Source of the DNA: Zygnema cylindricum
Taxonomy: Eukaryota; Streptophyta; Zygnematophyceae; Zygnematales; Zygnemataceae
Length of the DNA stretch: 64,000 bases
Direction: 5' to 3'
Assembly (NCBI GenBank): GCA_037447655.1
Contig: JBBHKE010001469.1
Coordinates: 390,880 to 454,879 of the forward strand
Shown: positions 1-13,000 of the stretch, one piece after another
Numbering within the stretch: the first letter of the stretch is position 1
How the letters are laid out: every line of letters begins with the position of its first letter
Notes under the pieces: model-generated
Databases searched by the model: none
Told to the model about the DNA's origin: nothing
Seen by the model: the letters and a program-made list of their open reading frames with translations, nothing else
Translations under genes and position numbers: made by a program

Positions 1-2121
1 ACTACATGAACTTGCATGCCACCAAAAAGAATCAGTGGAGAGAGTTTCAACAAACGCCATATGATTTTTCCAACTTCTCCTCCCGAAAGTCTTATGGGAA
101 TTTCGTCACAAAGTTTTTAGGGTTTTTAAGGGTTTTTTAGAACGACCGAAGGCAAGAAAGTTAATAGAGGGGCTTCCAAAGCGAAGGTTTTCAAAGCACG
201 AGATTTCAGAGGGCAAGTTTTCAGAGGATGCCTCGAAAGTCTTTTGGGAATTCGCCACAAGGTTCACGGCTTGGTATGACCATGGCAGAGAACATGATGG
301 AAAAAAGGATGTCTATTTAATTGTTTATCACAAATGGGCCACCAAGATGTACATTTAGGTTTAAACCAAGGTCGTAAATATTGTACAATGCAGTATGTCT
401 GAAGGATAAGTAGAGCCAAACTGATGCCGTATTTAAGGGCTGAACTCAATAGGGGATCAAAAAAGATAGATAGACTAAAGTGCCCATCCCTATTGGAATT
501 AAACAGTAGCTAGTGCCAGAAATTCATTTTAAGTACAATGACAGGTATTAAGATGTACATAGAAGGGAGCAAGAAACATCCAGTTTGTCTAAAAACTTAC
601 TTTAAATTAATTTCTTGGTTGACTAAAAAAAGAAGGCGGCTACAGGAGTAACATTTGTTATAAAATATCACTACAAGGAACAAGATTATTTTATCGAGAC
701 ATTCGAACTTGTATTTTGTTACATTCATCGATGTAACTGTTTTGCTTCTATACTTTGAGAAGGACTGTCCCTCAGGAAATTCTACAATAAACGAGCAAAT
801 AAGCATACTCACGCGGTGTATCCAAGAATTGACGAAACTACTAAAAATTAAAGAAACTTCAAAGAATCTAGTAAACATCAAACGCTCATTATTCAGGCAA
901 ACCCAGTCACAGGAAAGGCACGTAGTGATAACCTATTGTCGATAGGGCCATCACATTGAGAAAACCTGTGGCACTGCAATTATGTGAACTAATTAACTTG
1001 CCCTTGTCTAATTTTTTGTTGGAAAGGAGGCAAGCAACAATCAGCTTACCCATGCTAATTAGACACCTTAAGACTGCAATATTGCATAATTGTTAAGTAA
1101 TTGTTGCGGAAACAAAAAATGCCCGGCAGACCCACGAGGCCGAAACAGAGTGTTTAATCGAATGACCTTCGAATCATTTTCTTCAATAATGCATAAAGAC
1201 AAAAAATGGGAAAAACGCCTCTTCGAACAACGAGACAAAAGACAATGGACGCACCGAGGAGAGCGTTTGCTCACTGCTAAAATACAAAAGACGAAAGACA
1301 AAGGAGGCACTAAGGAAAATGATTGCTCACCGGTAAAAAAAGTTTTGCATCCTTCATAACAGGCTTGAAGCCTGCTGGTGGTTTGAATGAAGGGTTTAAT
1401 TGAATGCACTCCCCTGTAGCAGTTGCATAGAAAAAATAAAAAATAAAAAAATATTGTCAGAGTAAAACAGATACTACGATTGAAGAACAAAGAATTTGCT
1501 ACTGAAGTAGTACATCGGTGGTCAGACAGAACTGATATGTCGGATAACCGATCTGTGAAATTATCGATCGGTCAAGATGCCAACATAATCTGTTTTTCAC
1601 CACTATATTTTATTGGCAACAATTTGCCTCACAGGGATGTATATTGCAACATAATAAATTAGACGTACTATTTTACATAGTAATAAGGTATGTAGTACAT
1701 ATGTAAAAACCGCAAAGGCTAAAAACACTACAAAATTGCATTTTGTATTTTGCAGTACCCTCTACACTGTACTATACAGTTCTAAACCTTACCTTTTAAC
1801 CACAAACTAAGAAAATATCTGATGAAGCGAATTATAAATTTTTCATCCCCTTAAAGAAAACATCAAAACAAGTTCTACTAGTAGGATTATGAACATTAGT
1901 TATTGAAAAGTTGCAGGTTGAAAAGCCAAAACTAAAAAACTCTACAATATACAAAATAAAGTAAAAGTAAAAGAAATAGTGTGCTATATGCATACTGTAT
2001 ACTGCAATACTGCAGTACTGCATTCCATCAGTTCTGCTGTACTGCTACTGATGCATGATGTCTGCTGTACGCTATACTGCTGTGTGCTGTGTGTTATATG
2101 TTGAATGTTGTATGAACTCAC
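1..2121. other. Intronic or 3' flanking DNA of the SF1-like gene, no recognised exon
   Basis: This stretch lies downstream of the last exon found for the minus-strand SF1-like gene. I looked on the minus strand for the expected KH-domain continuation (a Gly-rich GPRG-type loop, an Asn-Pro-x-Phe/Tyr-Lys motif) and found none. The remaining exons probably lie beyond position 1, or are too short to see by eye. Open frames here are short and of random composition. There are no obvious tandem repeats. Confidence 0.5.
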
Positions 2122-3896
2122 CTACTGCTTCTCTCCTCTCTAAATCCAGTTGCTCGCGCTTTCTTCCCTGAAAAAATGCACATCCAAAAAATAAGGCCAT
2201 TGTAACTTTTGCCAGCCAAAAAACTACTTGCCTGTCACTATTAGAAGGAGTAATTTCTGAACCCAAAGTCGTAAATGAGAGTTTTTAACACTTTTAGTTT
2301 AAGTGGCCCATCACAGGCCAGGTGTCAAAACAATATTTAGTGTGGTTAACTCTAATAAAGGGTTGACACTAATAATTTACAAACTCTAATAGAGATGCCA
2401 GGTGCAGCATACTTGTTGCAACAAACATGAATTGTACTAAGTAGATTGTCACTTTCCAACACTTCAAACCCAAAATACCTGGCAAGCAAGACATCCTATG
2501 CTATTATAATTTTGACTAAAAACACACAAAGACTGCTAAAAAGCAATCTTATTCTGACAATTCCTAAAAGTCCAAAACGGCTCAACTAAAATAGAAGAGC
2601 CCGTGGTATGATCTCAAAGATACACAGGGTGTGCAACTTCTAGAAAATTACAGCGCCAATCGGTATTAGAATAAATAGTATTAAAACAAACACTATCGAT
2701 TGAAGTGGACTGAAACAAAACAAAAAAAACAAAACTCGCAAGCTGATAAGCGAACAGAAACATTTCGACACCATTTTCAAAGTAACGGAACATGCATTAT
2801 GATGGTTTCTCAAGTTGCGGAAAAGGAGAATACCTCGCGTGTGTTTAATCTCTGTCCATTTTCACCATATATAGGGGGAGGGGATGGAGATCTGGTTGCC
2901 TCATTTGTGTCAATTTCTAAGTTACCTATCTCCAATTGTGCAGCTATTTGTTCTGCCCGTGTCTGCGATTCCAAAATATACAACAACTTTTAAATTGAAC
3001 TCCCTTATGCACACAATTTAGGAAACAACAGAATGGAACAACCATAATATTCAAAACTTTTCAATAAAACTTGTGTTGTAAACACAATTAAAGGGGACAG
3101 CAGAAAGTTACAAACTGACCAACACAGTGAGACAGAATTTGAGTGACTTTTGAAATACGACACGTGAAATTGAAAAAGGCAAAAAACTCTGGATGCTCAA
3201 AAAATATTAAAAAAATCAAATACAACACGTGCAATTAGGAAAGGGAATCCAAAATATCCAAAAACTTTTCAGAAAAACTCTAAAAACACAATTAATCATA
3301 CAATTAAAAAATAAAAGAGACAATAGACCTACACACAGTGTCATAACCTGAGTAACTTTGAATGCAAAAAAACATTCAAAAACAATTAGGTAAAAGCAAA
3401 AAAAAAAAAAAACAGACACTCCATCAAAAATTAGGTCAAAAATAAAACTAGGTAAATAAAAAAACCATACCTGTAATGCTAATGCTCTTCCTCTACGCAC
3501 AATCGGGTCCTCGAGCAGATCTGGACCCCATCTCGTCTTCCGTTTTTGTTCTTCTTTTTGCACTTTTTTCGGTTCATCATTATCGTCCAATTTCGATATT
3601 GAAGGAGATAAAGCCACAAGTGCTCCTGAAGTTTGACCAGATTTGCTTACCCCTAACTTATTTTTGGGAATCACAAAACTGACAGTCGCTTTGGTTGGTA
3701 AAATGGAACCAGAATTTGTAATAAGAGACGAATTTGACACAGAATTTGTGACTTGGGAAGAAATTGTTGACATATTTGAATTGTTTATTTGAGGAGATTT
3801 TTGGGAGGCCATAAAAGCGGCTGCGGCTCTCTGGGCGGCAGCCGCTGCCTCGGCCACCATAGGCGAGAGAGAAGACACACTATTTCCGGTATCCAT
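2122..3896 (-). CDS. SF1/branchpoint-binding-protein-like splicing factor, 5' part
   Basis: Partial gene, read right to left. Exons: 3896-3471, 2962-2834 and 2167-2122, all with GT-AG borders and matching phases (0, 0, then 1). The ATG at 3896 has an in-frame TAA six bases upstream. Exon 1 encodes an Ala-rich and Ser/Asn-rich N-terminus, then RKTRWGPDLLEDPIVRRGRA. Exon 2 continues with TRAEQIAAQLEIGN and the signature SPSPPPIYGENGQRLNTRE. Exon 3 gives GRKREQLDLERREAVG. That series matches the helix-hairpin region just before the KH domain of SF1/BBP, the protein that reads the intron branch site in early spliceosome assembly. The plant KH protein RIK has a related segment, so it is the main alternative. 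The KH domain and zinc knuckles are not in the window. Confidence 0.82.
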
Positions 3897-4262
3897 CCTT
3901 TAGAGTTCTGTAACTTTAAAAGTTAAACTTTACAGTTTCAAACTCTGAAGTTTTTTGGATAAACTTTAAAAACCTTGCAGATTGTAAACTTATCCTTGGA
4001 GTTTCACAATTTAGAAACCTTGGAAGTTTTAACCTTATCTTTGCAGTTTTAGACATAAAGGGTTTAAACTTCAAAGTTTTTGACCTTTGCGGTTTTTCTG
4101 GAGTTTTTAAGCTTTGGAGTTTTACAATTCAAAAACCTTGCAGGCTTTAATCTTTCACTTTAATCTTTACCTTTACTCTTTTACTTAGAAATTCGACAAG
4201 ATTGAATAATAACACAAGTTTCTTCAAGCATGAAAGAGGTAGCTAGGAAGCTGAAAGAGGAA

Positions 4263-4324
4263 GAGAAAGAGAGAGGGGGAGGGAGGAGGGAGGAGGGAGG
4301 AGGGAGGAGGGGGGGGGGGGGGGG
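4263..4324 (+). repeat. GGGAGGA tandem repeat ending in a long G run
   Basis: Repeats of GGGAGGA pass directly into an uninterrupted run of more than 14 G. It lies about 370 bases upstream of the SF1-like start codon, on the opposite strand, so it is C-rich on the gene's sense strand. Such a tract could form G-quadruplexes. It could also simply be polymerase slippage, since similar purine tracts occur throughout the window. Confidence 0.85.
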
Positions 4325-4954
4325 CAAGAAAATAGGCACAAGGTATTAGGAGTCTTTTCCCTCGCAGCTTATATATCCCCTTTAAGACAAACAGTGGATA
4401 TCACAATTTTCCGAATGTGACATAGATAGATCGCAAGAAGAGCATAAAACTACCAAAAAAATCACGTGAGACTACTACACGTTTTGCATAAAAGAAACTT
4501 GCATTAAACTACCAAAAAATTGCATAACTTTTTGCAAGTATTTGAACTGAGAATGTACTGCAAAAGATTACTTGTTTCATTCATTATAGAAAAATAAAAT
4601 TCTTAGGGTGACTGTTCTTCAATTAATTAAATTAATAGTACCACAACAAGCCCGAAAGAGAACAAGACTTTTCAGAATCATGCTTTTTCTATTTTATTTA
4701 CATTCCTTCCGACACCATATAAGTTTATCTGTTGCCGTTCTTGAGAAATTTCCGGGCATCATAAAATATTAAGCAAGAAATAAAAAAAACGTTTCAAAAG
4801 AGAGCGAGATGGACATAAAAGAGATGCGGGCAGCAGGTTAAAAATGAGAAATAGTGCTGACTTTCCTTGTCATCGGGGCAAAATGTCCGCTCCGAAAAAT
4901 TCTCAAACAAACGACAAAATAAAATGAAAAAGAAATGAAACAAACGAAAAAAAT

Positions 4955-5810
4955 AGTGTTGCGTAGCGATAGAGATCGATATATCACGTTTTCGATACAC
5001 CGAGATACCGTGAAGTTCAAGACTCGGGAAGTATCGGCAAATACGATACACTTTGATATCGCTATAGTCGCCACTGGTTGGCCAACAATCCAACATATAG
5101 ATGTATGTAAACTTTCATTTTCACAAACGTCTATCTGCAATTCTGCATTCAAAATTTTATTTATTAGGGCCCAGAAGTTAGAATCATTGGGACCTTTCCG
5201 ATACATAATTTTTTGCACGATGAACCGATTGGTGATTTCATTGCATGACCCGGATGATAATTTTAGCTATTCAGAACTTGCTGCGTGTTAATACAAACAA
5301 ACGGCAAAACAAAAATTGCGGAAGGAACAGAAATATTTGTTTCGGCTATTTTATCCGTATCAACTTTTTTTTGCGATCAACTCACGATTTGGGCAAATCA
5401 ATTTCGTTTTTCCGACTGCTCACACGGGCAAATTCGGTGCGTCATGCTATTTATTTTATAGATTGCTCGCATAAAACTATAAAAGTATAAAAGGATTTAA
5501 AGGTTCCCCCAATTTCCCGCTGCTCGCTCGCATTTTTCAAAAAGTGAGTTTTGTGAACCGGAAAAATCTCGAATGGAGCTGAGCCCTTGGATGTCGAAGA
5601 TGCACGGAATTTACTGAATCTACGAAACGTAAATATTGTACGGATAGTAATATCTGTACGGAAGTGTGGAATGTACGCATTGCAAGCACATAACGCTAAT
5701 ATCGTAGTACCGGTTATAGATCGCATCGATCGCGATCTAGCGATTATCGATACCCTACTAAAAAAAAGTACCTATCGATTATCGGCAAAACCCAATCGTT
5801 ATGCAACACT
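4955..5810. mobile_element. Possible TIR element between divergent genes
   Basis: The left end starts AGTGTTGCGTAGCGAT. The right end, reverse-complemented, starts AGTGTTGCATAACGAT. The two differ at two of 16 bases and sit 856 bp apart. The outer flanks are A-rich and partly alike (AAAAAAAT and TGAAAAAT), which could be a decayed 8-bp target duplication. Next to both ends are ATCGAT/GATAT-rich stretches. No transposase is visible inside. The element falls between the divergent SF1-like and PHD-homeodomain genes. Confidence 0.45.
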
Positions 5811-7013
5811 TGAAAAATTAGCCAAAGAACGAAGCTGCCCCCATTTGCGCGCAAAGAAAATGCCAGAAAGTTAAGGAATTTATGTTGCCCAGAAATTCGG
5901 GCAGAAACATACATTTTTATGTTAACCACTATAAAGAACGAATCTTGCAGACCGTTCGATTTTGCTTTCAAGTGTCGGTTAATCTCACATCACCGAGTTA
6001 ATTTTGTCATTTTGGTGCAATTAACCCTTTTTCCCGGCCAGCTTAAATTTTTATTTTAGCTCTCGGTCAACTTAAATTTATGGTCAGCTTTCAGTCAGCA
6101 TAAAATTTGCGTAGTTTCATAAAAGCTTCCATTGTTTTTTTTTGTTTTTTTTTCTATTTTTTCTTTTTTTTGACCCAGACTTCCAGCTCCTCTGTCGCAG
6201 CAGCAAAATTTTAGAGTTCACATTTTCCTTTGATGCTGCACCTAATTTATTTTTTGTTTATTTTCTAATTATCACTTTCGTTCAAGTTGTGTGCTATATA
6301 ATATTTAAAATTAAAATTGTTCAGTCATATTATTCGAAACCTAATCGATCCTAGCAGTTGTAAGTTCTACGTTTTTTTCTTGTTTTTGCTTGTATTTGAG
6401 TTATTATCAGGATTTTTTTACCTGGTATTACTCTTGCTGATGAACTCCTGTTTGTATTTTTTTTTGCAGCTGAGAGGTATTAAAGACCATGAAAATCAGG
6501 AATTTGCAAAGAATTTTGAAATTCTGATAAAATTGAAATAAGTTTAATAACGACTCAATGGTGTCCAATACATTATGCATTCTCTTTAAACTATTTTGAG
6601 AGAAGCTAAAAGAAAACATTTCTAATAAACAATCAAGTGTGTCTAACAATTGCAGCTTTATCACATGTTAGGAAGAAGCGTCTTGTATGATTGTAAAAAC
6701 TTTTATTGCAAAGATTTAATTTGTTTCTTCGACAGCTTTGCTGCATTGTTGGAAATTTGTTGTAGTAAATCTGCATTGTTTTTCTGTCTCTCTTTTTCTC
6801 TCTCTCCCATACATTGTTCATATTCGAAGCCCTCTCTTTGCTTTCTTTTGCAGGAGAATTTAAGATTTAAGCTCATTGTTTTCTTACAGAGCATAAATGC
6901 TACTGTGTTGTCGAAGCGTTTTTGCGGTTTTAAAGCGTTCACGTCATATGTCTTAAAGGAATCAGGAAAAAGAAGGTAAAATATATGAAAAATATGAAGC
7001 ATGAACCTTTCAG
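5811..7013. other. 5' flank and possible untranslated exons of the PHD-homeodomain gene
   Basis: AT-rich DNA with several pyrimidine-rich acceptor-like sites, for example ending near 6470 and 6855. The stretch around 6893-6975 could encode a Lys-rich segment ending ESGKR, but joining it in frame to the Cys-rich part needs an intron of only about 38 bases, which is unusually short. I therefore do not call an exon here. The true start codon of the downstream gene is unresolved. Confidence 0.4.
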
Positions 7014-10000
7014 TCCTTCAGTTTCAGGGACAAAAAATCATTTTCCTTGTGGCTGCCTTGCAAGATTATGTCATTGTCAAGCGCTCATTCGGTGCACAAA
7101 TCTGAGGTTAAGGAAGTTTCAAAAACCTATTAGTGATTTAGGTGATGAAATTCTTGGTCATGAAAAATTTCCAAGGCAATTGTCAATTTTTCTGAAGGAA
7201 AAACGCAAGTGACCAAATATGATAAACCACTAGGAGGAAAAAATCAAGTGGATCAAGTGGATCAGGTAGATTGTGTGGTTTATGTCCTATAGGACTTTGT
7301 AAATGTGGTTTTAACAAATCCGCACCTCTTTTAATTGGATGGTATCCTACAGAGACACCTCCAGAGAGACCCGTAAAGTTACAGTTAAAGTCAAGCAGCA
7401 AAATCAAGGGACCAGGAACTGGACGTCGAATATGTGGATGTCCATCTCGTAGTTGTACTTGTGGAGCCTCAGCCCTTCTCTCCCTCTCTCTCTGTCAATT
7501 ACCCCCAGCAATTCTACGGCTGTTTTTGGAGTTCCAGAAAGGTTGTCTCGAGTGAAGGAAAAGTTGTTGAAGTTGTCTCCAGAAAAGTTACAGCTATCGT
7601 CAGAAAACTTATGTTTTTCAGCCGCTATGAAGGATTTAGACTCACAAACATTAAGAGTGCGGGAAAAACAGAAGGGCAAGCAAAAAGGGTCTGGAACAGG
7701 AAGGAGAACATGTGAATGTTCAGCCCGAAAATGTACTTGCTTAATAAAATCCTCAACGCCAAATTTAAATACTCGAGCCAATAGTTCCCAAACCAGAGTA
7801 ACAAAGAGGAAAAATGTAAATTTAGGTGCTGATCTTGACAATAAGAGGAGTCCTACCCAGAAAGATAAGCGTCACAATGTGATTATGACAGCCATGGAAA
7901 CATCAACGGAGGCTCTTGTGGTCAAAGGTGACAGTATTGAGCGGAAATCTGAGCGGAAAAGGCCATCCAAAAAGAGGAAGAAGAAAGAAATTGCTGTTAA
8001 TGATATATCGAGAATTCGAGCTCAAGTGAAAAATCAGCTTCACCGAATTCGGTTAGAGGAAACGTTGCTTGAGGTTTATACTAGGGATGGATGGAAGGGC
8101 AGAAGGTAGACATAAAGTTACAACATTTATGCCTTTGAGTTCTTGAATGCTGTTTATTTGCGTAAAAGCAATAAGACTTAGATAAATATGAAAATGAGCT
8201 ATTATTGTGTGTACTTTTTCTTTGATGACAGTGGTTTTCTAAAGCTGAATATTGTGCAAAGCATGCTCTTATATATTCCATATTCTCACAAAGGATATTT
8301 ATGTGCTTTTTGTTATCCATCGAGCATGGCATTGGAAATTTTTATGTGCAATAGAGCCTGCATACAACTGACCTATAAGATGCTATATAGAATGCATTCA
8401 GCATTCTGTATTAAGCAGGTCGTATTTGAACAGGTCATGTTTGAATTGACACATCACCTTTAATTTTCACATCATGTTTGAATTTACATGTTTGGATTGT
8501 CACATCATGTTTGAATTATCATGTCATGTTTGAATTGTCACGTCATATCTGAATTTCCAGATTTTCACATCATGTTTGAATTGGCATGTCATTTTTGAAT
8601 TTTTATGTCAAATTTGAATTGTCACATTATGTTTGGATTTTCATATCATGTTTGAATTTTTTCATTGTGTTTGAAATTTGAAGATTACACCATTGGTTTT
8701 GTTCAACAGGTTTGGGGAAGTCGGAACTGCGCCTCTACCTTAACTTTTGTGGAGTGTGTGAAAAATGTACCTGGATTTTATTTAGATTTTAATCTCTTTG
8801 GTCAACGGTGCCGCTATAAAAAAACTTCTGCATTGTTCAATTTGTCTACCTTCTCTAACCAACTATCTATTAGATTGAATGCCATTTTCTACCCTATAAA
8901 AACCTGAAAACCAAATATTCGCTAAAATGCTTCTTATTGGGATGGGATGGTATATGGACAGCCGGGAGAAACTTCGACCAGATTCCGAGCTTGAAAGAGC
9001 AAGGGGACAAATAATTCGATCAAAGATAGCTATTCGACGTGCATTGGAGGAGTTGCATGAGATCAGTCGTCAAGGCGCCATTGATAATAATTTGTTCGAT
9101 AAAGATGGGCGAATCAATCACGAACAGGTATTCCAGAATATTATTTTCAACGCAAGGTAAAACTATCTTGCATAATATTATCAAATCACGAACAGGTATT
9201 CTAGATTTTTCCACTGCAAGATAATGTTCCAAGATACACTGTGAATGGCTATTTGTGTTGAGAAATATATAGTTCGGAGTTTTTTTAGTGTTTTTAATTA
9301 CGAATTAGGTCCAAGCTACACGGACAACTTTCGATCCTGTATCAAATTAGCGTCTAGAAAACAACAATTAGTATTATGAATGCTATTTTACGTTCAGAGC
9401 TCAAAAAAAACCGGGACTGGGTTAGTATTATTAACGCTAATGTTGATTCAGGCTGTAGTTTTATCTTGCGAGGTTAAATTTTGCAAGATAATTTTATCTT
9501 GCAGAGGATGCTTTATGATACCAGATTTGTCTCCATGCCGTTCTATTATCAATGTGTTATATATGTTTCATATGTAGTGTCAATTCCGATTGTTTTCCCG
9601 TTTACGAAGGCAATGCTAGTTTCTGCCTTGGTAAGTTTTCCTTTGAAGAAAGGGAGAGCAGAGAGGTGCTATGAGAGGATTTGAGCCGAGTTGAGAAGAA
9701 TTAAGAATATCTGGTAGGATTTTGAGGGGATTTTGAGGGGGTATTATATGGGAAGGATTGGAGGGATTTGAGAAAGTTTTGAGGAGGGATAGAAGTTTTC
9801 AAAGGTTTTGAGAGGGATTCAAGGGGATTTATGGAGGATTTGAGGAGAATTTGAGAGGATTTGAGGAAGATATGAAAGGCAGGAGACATGTGACCTATTA
9901 TAGTTATCATTGTGTGCAGATTTTTTGTGCTAAATGCACAACATCCAAAATTTCAAAAAATAATGATATAATTTTATGTGATGGAGTTTGTAATCGCGCT

Positions 10001-13000
10001 TTTCATCAAAAGTGTCTGGAGCCTCCCTTGAAGACTTCTGATAGTGAGTGATGTGTACCAGAATCTTTTTTTTATGTGAGAAAAAATTATAGACATGTTA
10101 AGCGCCTCGATTGAAAAAGGTACTCTGCGCGTTTGCTATTAGTGTTAATTACGCTAACTCAGTCGTGACATTTTTTGGCCGAAAATCATAAAATGGTGTT
10201 GTTAACATTATTTAAGGAGGTGGCTTTAACTCTGCCATGTCACTCTCCCTTAGATTAGTACTAATTTCGCTTTAATACTAATTATTCTTTCACATGAATA
10301 GCGGTGGGCAGGGTGCTTCCTTTCACTATGAAGTCACACATTCTGTTTCATAATGTTAAAGGTTTTGCTGGAAAATAAATCTGGATGTTTTATTTAGGAT
10401 ATTGGCTTGTCAAGTGTTAAACCATAGAAAATTTACAGAACTTTCTCATTTAACTGAGTAAAATGTCTCCCCTTCATGGCTTTGCCTTTGTTCCTGGTGG
10501 TGATTCATAGTTTCAAGAATTATCATTGTGAATTTACATAGAATAAAAAACGCATTTTATGTTTTTGTCACAGTGACATTCACTTTCCAATTCCAAATTT
10601 CTCTGGGACCTGCACGTGTCTTTAAAATATGACGTGTCTAATGTGATGATGTGGCAGCCTGTAAGCTGAAAAAAATCAAATAAAAAAACAAAAACAGGGA
10701 GGGAGGGAGGAAGAGAGCGGAGGGGTAATGGGGGAGGAGAGAGAGAGCGAGTGAGAGTGAGAGCTAGAGAGATTACCAAAAAAGTAATTTAAAACGGTCA
10801 TATTGGTACTTTTTGTTGTTGTGGCTGTAGTTCCTCCTGGTGATGAGGGCTGGCTGTGCCCTGCCTGCGACTGCAAGCTCGACTGCATCAATGCAATAAA
10901 TGATGACATCGATACGGGCCTTTCTTTTGAAAATTTTGTTTGGGAGGTACGTCCTAGGATTTATCACACATTTTTTCCTCTTGAAAGATTGTTTTTTGGG
11001 ATTAGGATTCACACCTTTTTTTATCTTCCGCTCTCTTCCTTCTTTTCAGTTGACATCCATTTTTAAGGAAAGAAATAAAAAACATAATGATAATAACGGC
11101 AGGCCTTCTTTTGAAAACTCTGTTTGGGAGGTACGTCCTAGGAGTTATTAGGCATTTTTTCCCTCCTTTTCGTTGGCTTTCCTCGTCTTACTTCCTTTCC
11201 AGTTGAAATACTGTTTCTTGTACCCAGTTTCAACTTTAAAATTGCATAATGATAGTAACTGGAAGATTAATGTTTTTTCAACGGCCAGGCTTGTCTAGCA
11301 ACTTTGCCACTCTCTCCACCTCGTCTCACCACTATCCCTTCTCTCTCTCCACTGTCCATGTCTCCCTCGCTTTCTTCCCCTCTCTATGCCCCCTTTTGTC
11401 CCACTCAATCTTTATCTTCCAACCAGCTCTCTCTTCTCCTATTTACCCCATTTTCTTCCCTCCCATTCTCCCCTCTCGCTTTCTTCCCCCTCCTTCTCCC
11501 ACGCCATCTCTATCTTCCAACCAGTTCTCTCTTCTCCTTTCTACCTCCATTTTCTTCCCCCTCATTCCTTGTACATTAAGGTCTTAGGGAATTGGCTAAA
11601 TTCTTTATGCTGGAGGTTCTATACCTGGCTGAAATATTTGTTCTGTGAAATGTTATTTGATACATAGAGGTAAAGATGGGTTGTTTTCCTTTCTTATGAC
11701 TTCTGGAGGAAAAGTATACGGATTGAAGCTGAGGCCTGTGTTTGTTATGTAAGAATGAGCTTATGTAGACTGTATGTCACTTTTTGTTTTATTTCTTCAT
11801 AGTCAGCAAAAGATGACCTCCTGAAGATCATGAATTAAGGTGTATTGTTGACCTTTGTGAATTTTGTACAGAAAGTTTTCGCAGAGGATGTGAGAGAGGC
11901 AAACAAAACTGGTTTTGTTGTCTTTGGAGGCTCTGGAGGAGATGAGTGGCCCTCAGATGATTCAGAAGACGAGGATTACGATCCATTAAAACTTCGTCGT
12001 CGGCAAAATCTTGCTAATAGTGATATAAATGGGATTGAAGGAGGTCCTTATGATGATGAGGATAACGAAAATGATGATGAGGATAACGAAAATGATGATG
12101 AGAATGATGATGAGGATGAGAATGACAAAGAAGAAGACAGTGACGAAGATGTTGAAGAAATGCTGGAGGGCAGGGTAGAGGAAGGAGTAGGGCAAGGAAG
12201 AAAGGATGGCGAATATTTATTGGATGATGATGGAGATGAGATTGATATAGAAGAGAGAGAGAGAAGAAGAGCACAGAGTTCCACACAAAGGCGGGTTTTG
12301 CGAAGTCAAGGTTATGAATCTGGAAAAGAATTGAAATTTCTGCCTTCTGATTGGGTGGAGAAAGTAGAGGAGGCAGATACAGAGGCTGTGGAGACTCTCA
12401 TTATTCCTGGCAAAAGAAAACGAAAAGTTGTCGACTATAGAAAATTGAATGAAGTATGCTTATCTACCTCTCATTGTGTCTGGAATACATTTTGAGTCCC
12501 TTAACAGCCCGATTGATCTTTCTTTTGGTCGATATGGGGAAGGGGTGTCTAAAAAGCAGTAAAGTCTACTGCAATTGGAAATGGGAAAAATAGACAGCTT
12601 TGATGGGGTTTTTTTGTCATATTGTGAAATAAATTGTATTGCATGACCAAGTTTGTAGCGAATGGTTCACTGTCCATTTCATACGGATTTTTCCCTCTGC
12701 AATTTATAATAAAGATTTTTAAAGTTTTAACCGTCCCCGACAAACGGTCATTTTTATGTATATTTATCGCAACCTGAGCGTTGTTAAGTTTTTTTTTGGC
12801 ACTGAACCACTATTCTTTACGAGATACATCTTTAAATATAATTCTTAGTACATGTTTACTATACTTGATGGATTTTCCTTTTTAAGATTCTTTTCATGGA
12901 AAAGATTGATGACTTTTTAATGATTTCAATTGTATGCTGTACAATGGCAGGAACTTTTTGGAGCAACGGAAGAAAAAGAAGATGAAGTAGGGGAGATTGA

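Noticed and set aside
3216-3470. Extension of the SF1-like exon 1 frame past LALQ
   Set aside because: After the GTATGG donor the frame becomes Phe-rich intron sequence; exon 2 (TRAEQI...) continues the protein with correct phase and family match.
4935-5291. 118-residue plus-strand frame in the divergent gene interval
   Set aside because: Lies within the candidate TIR element, overlaps open frames on the other strand and resembles no protein I know.
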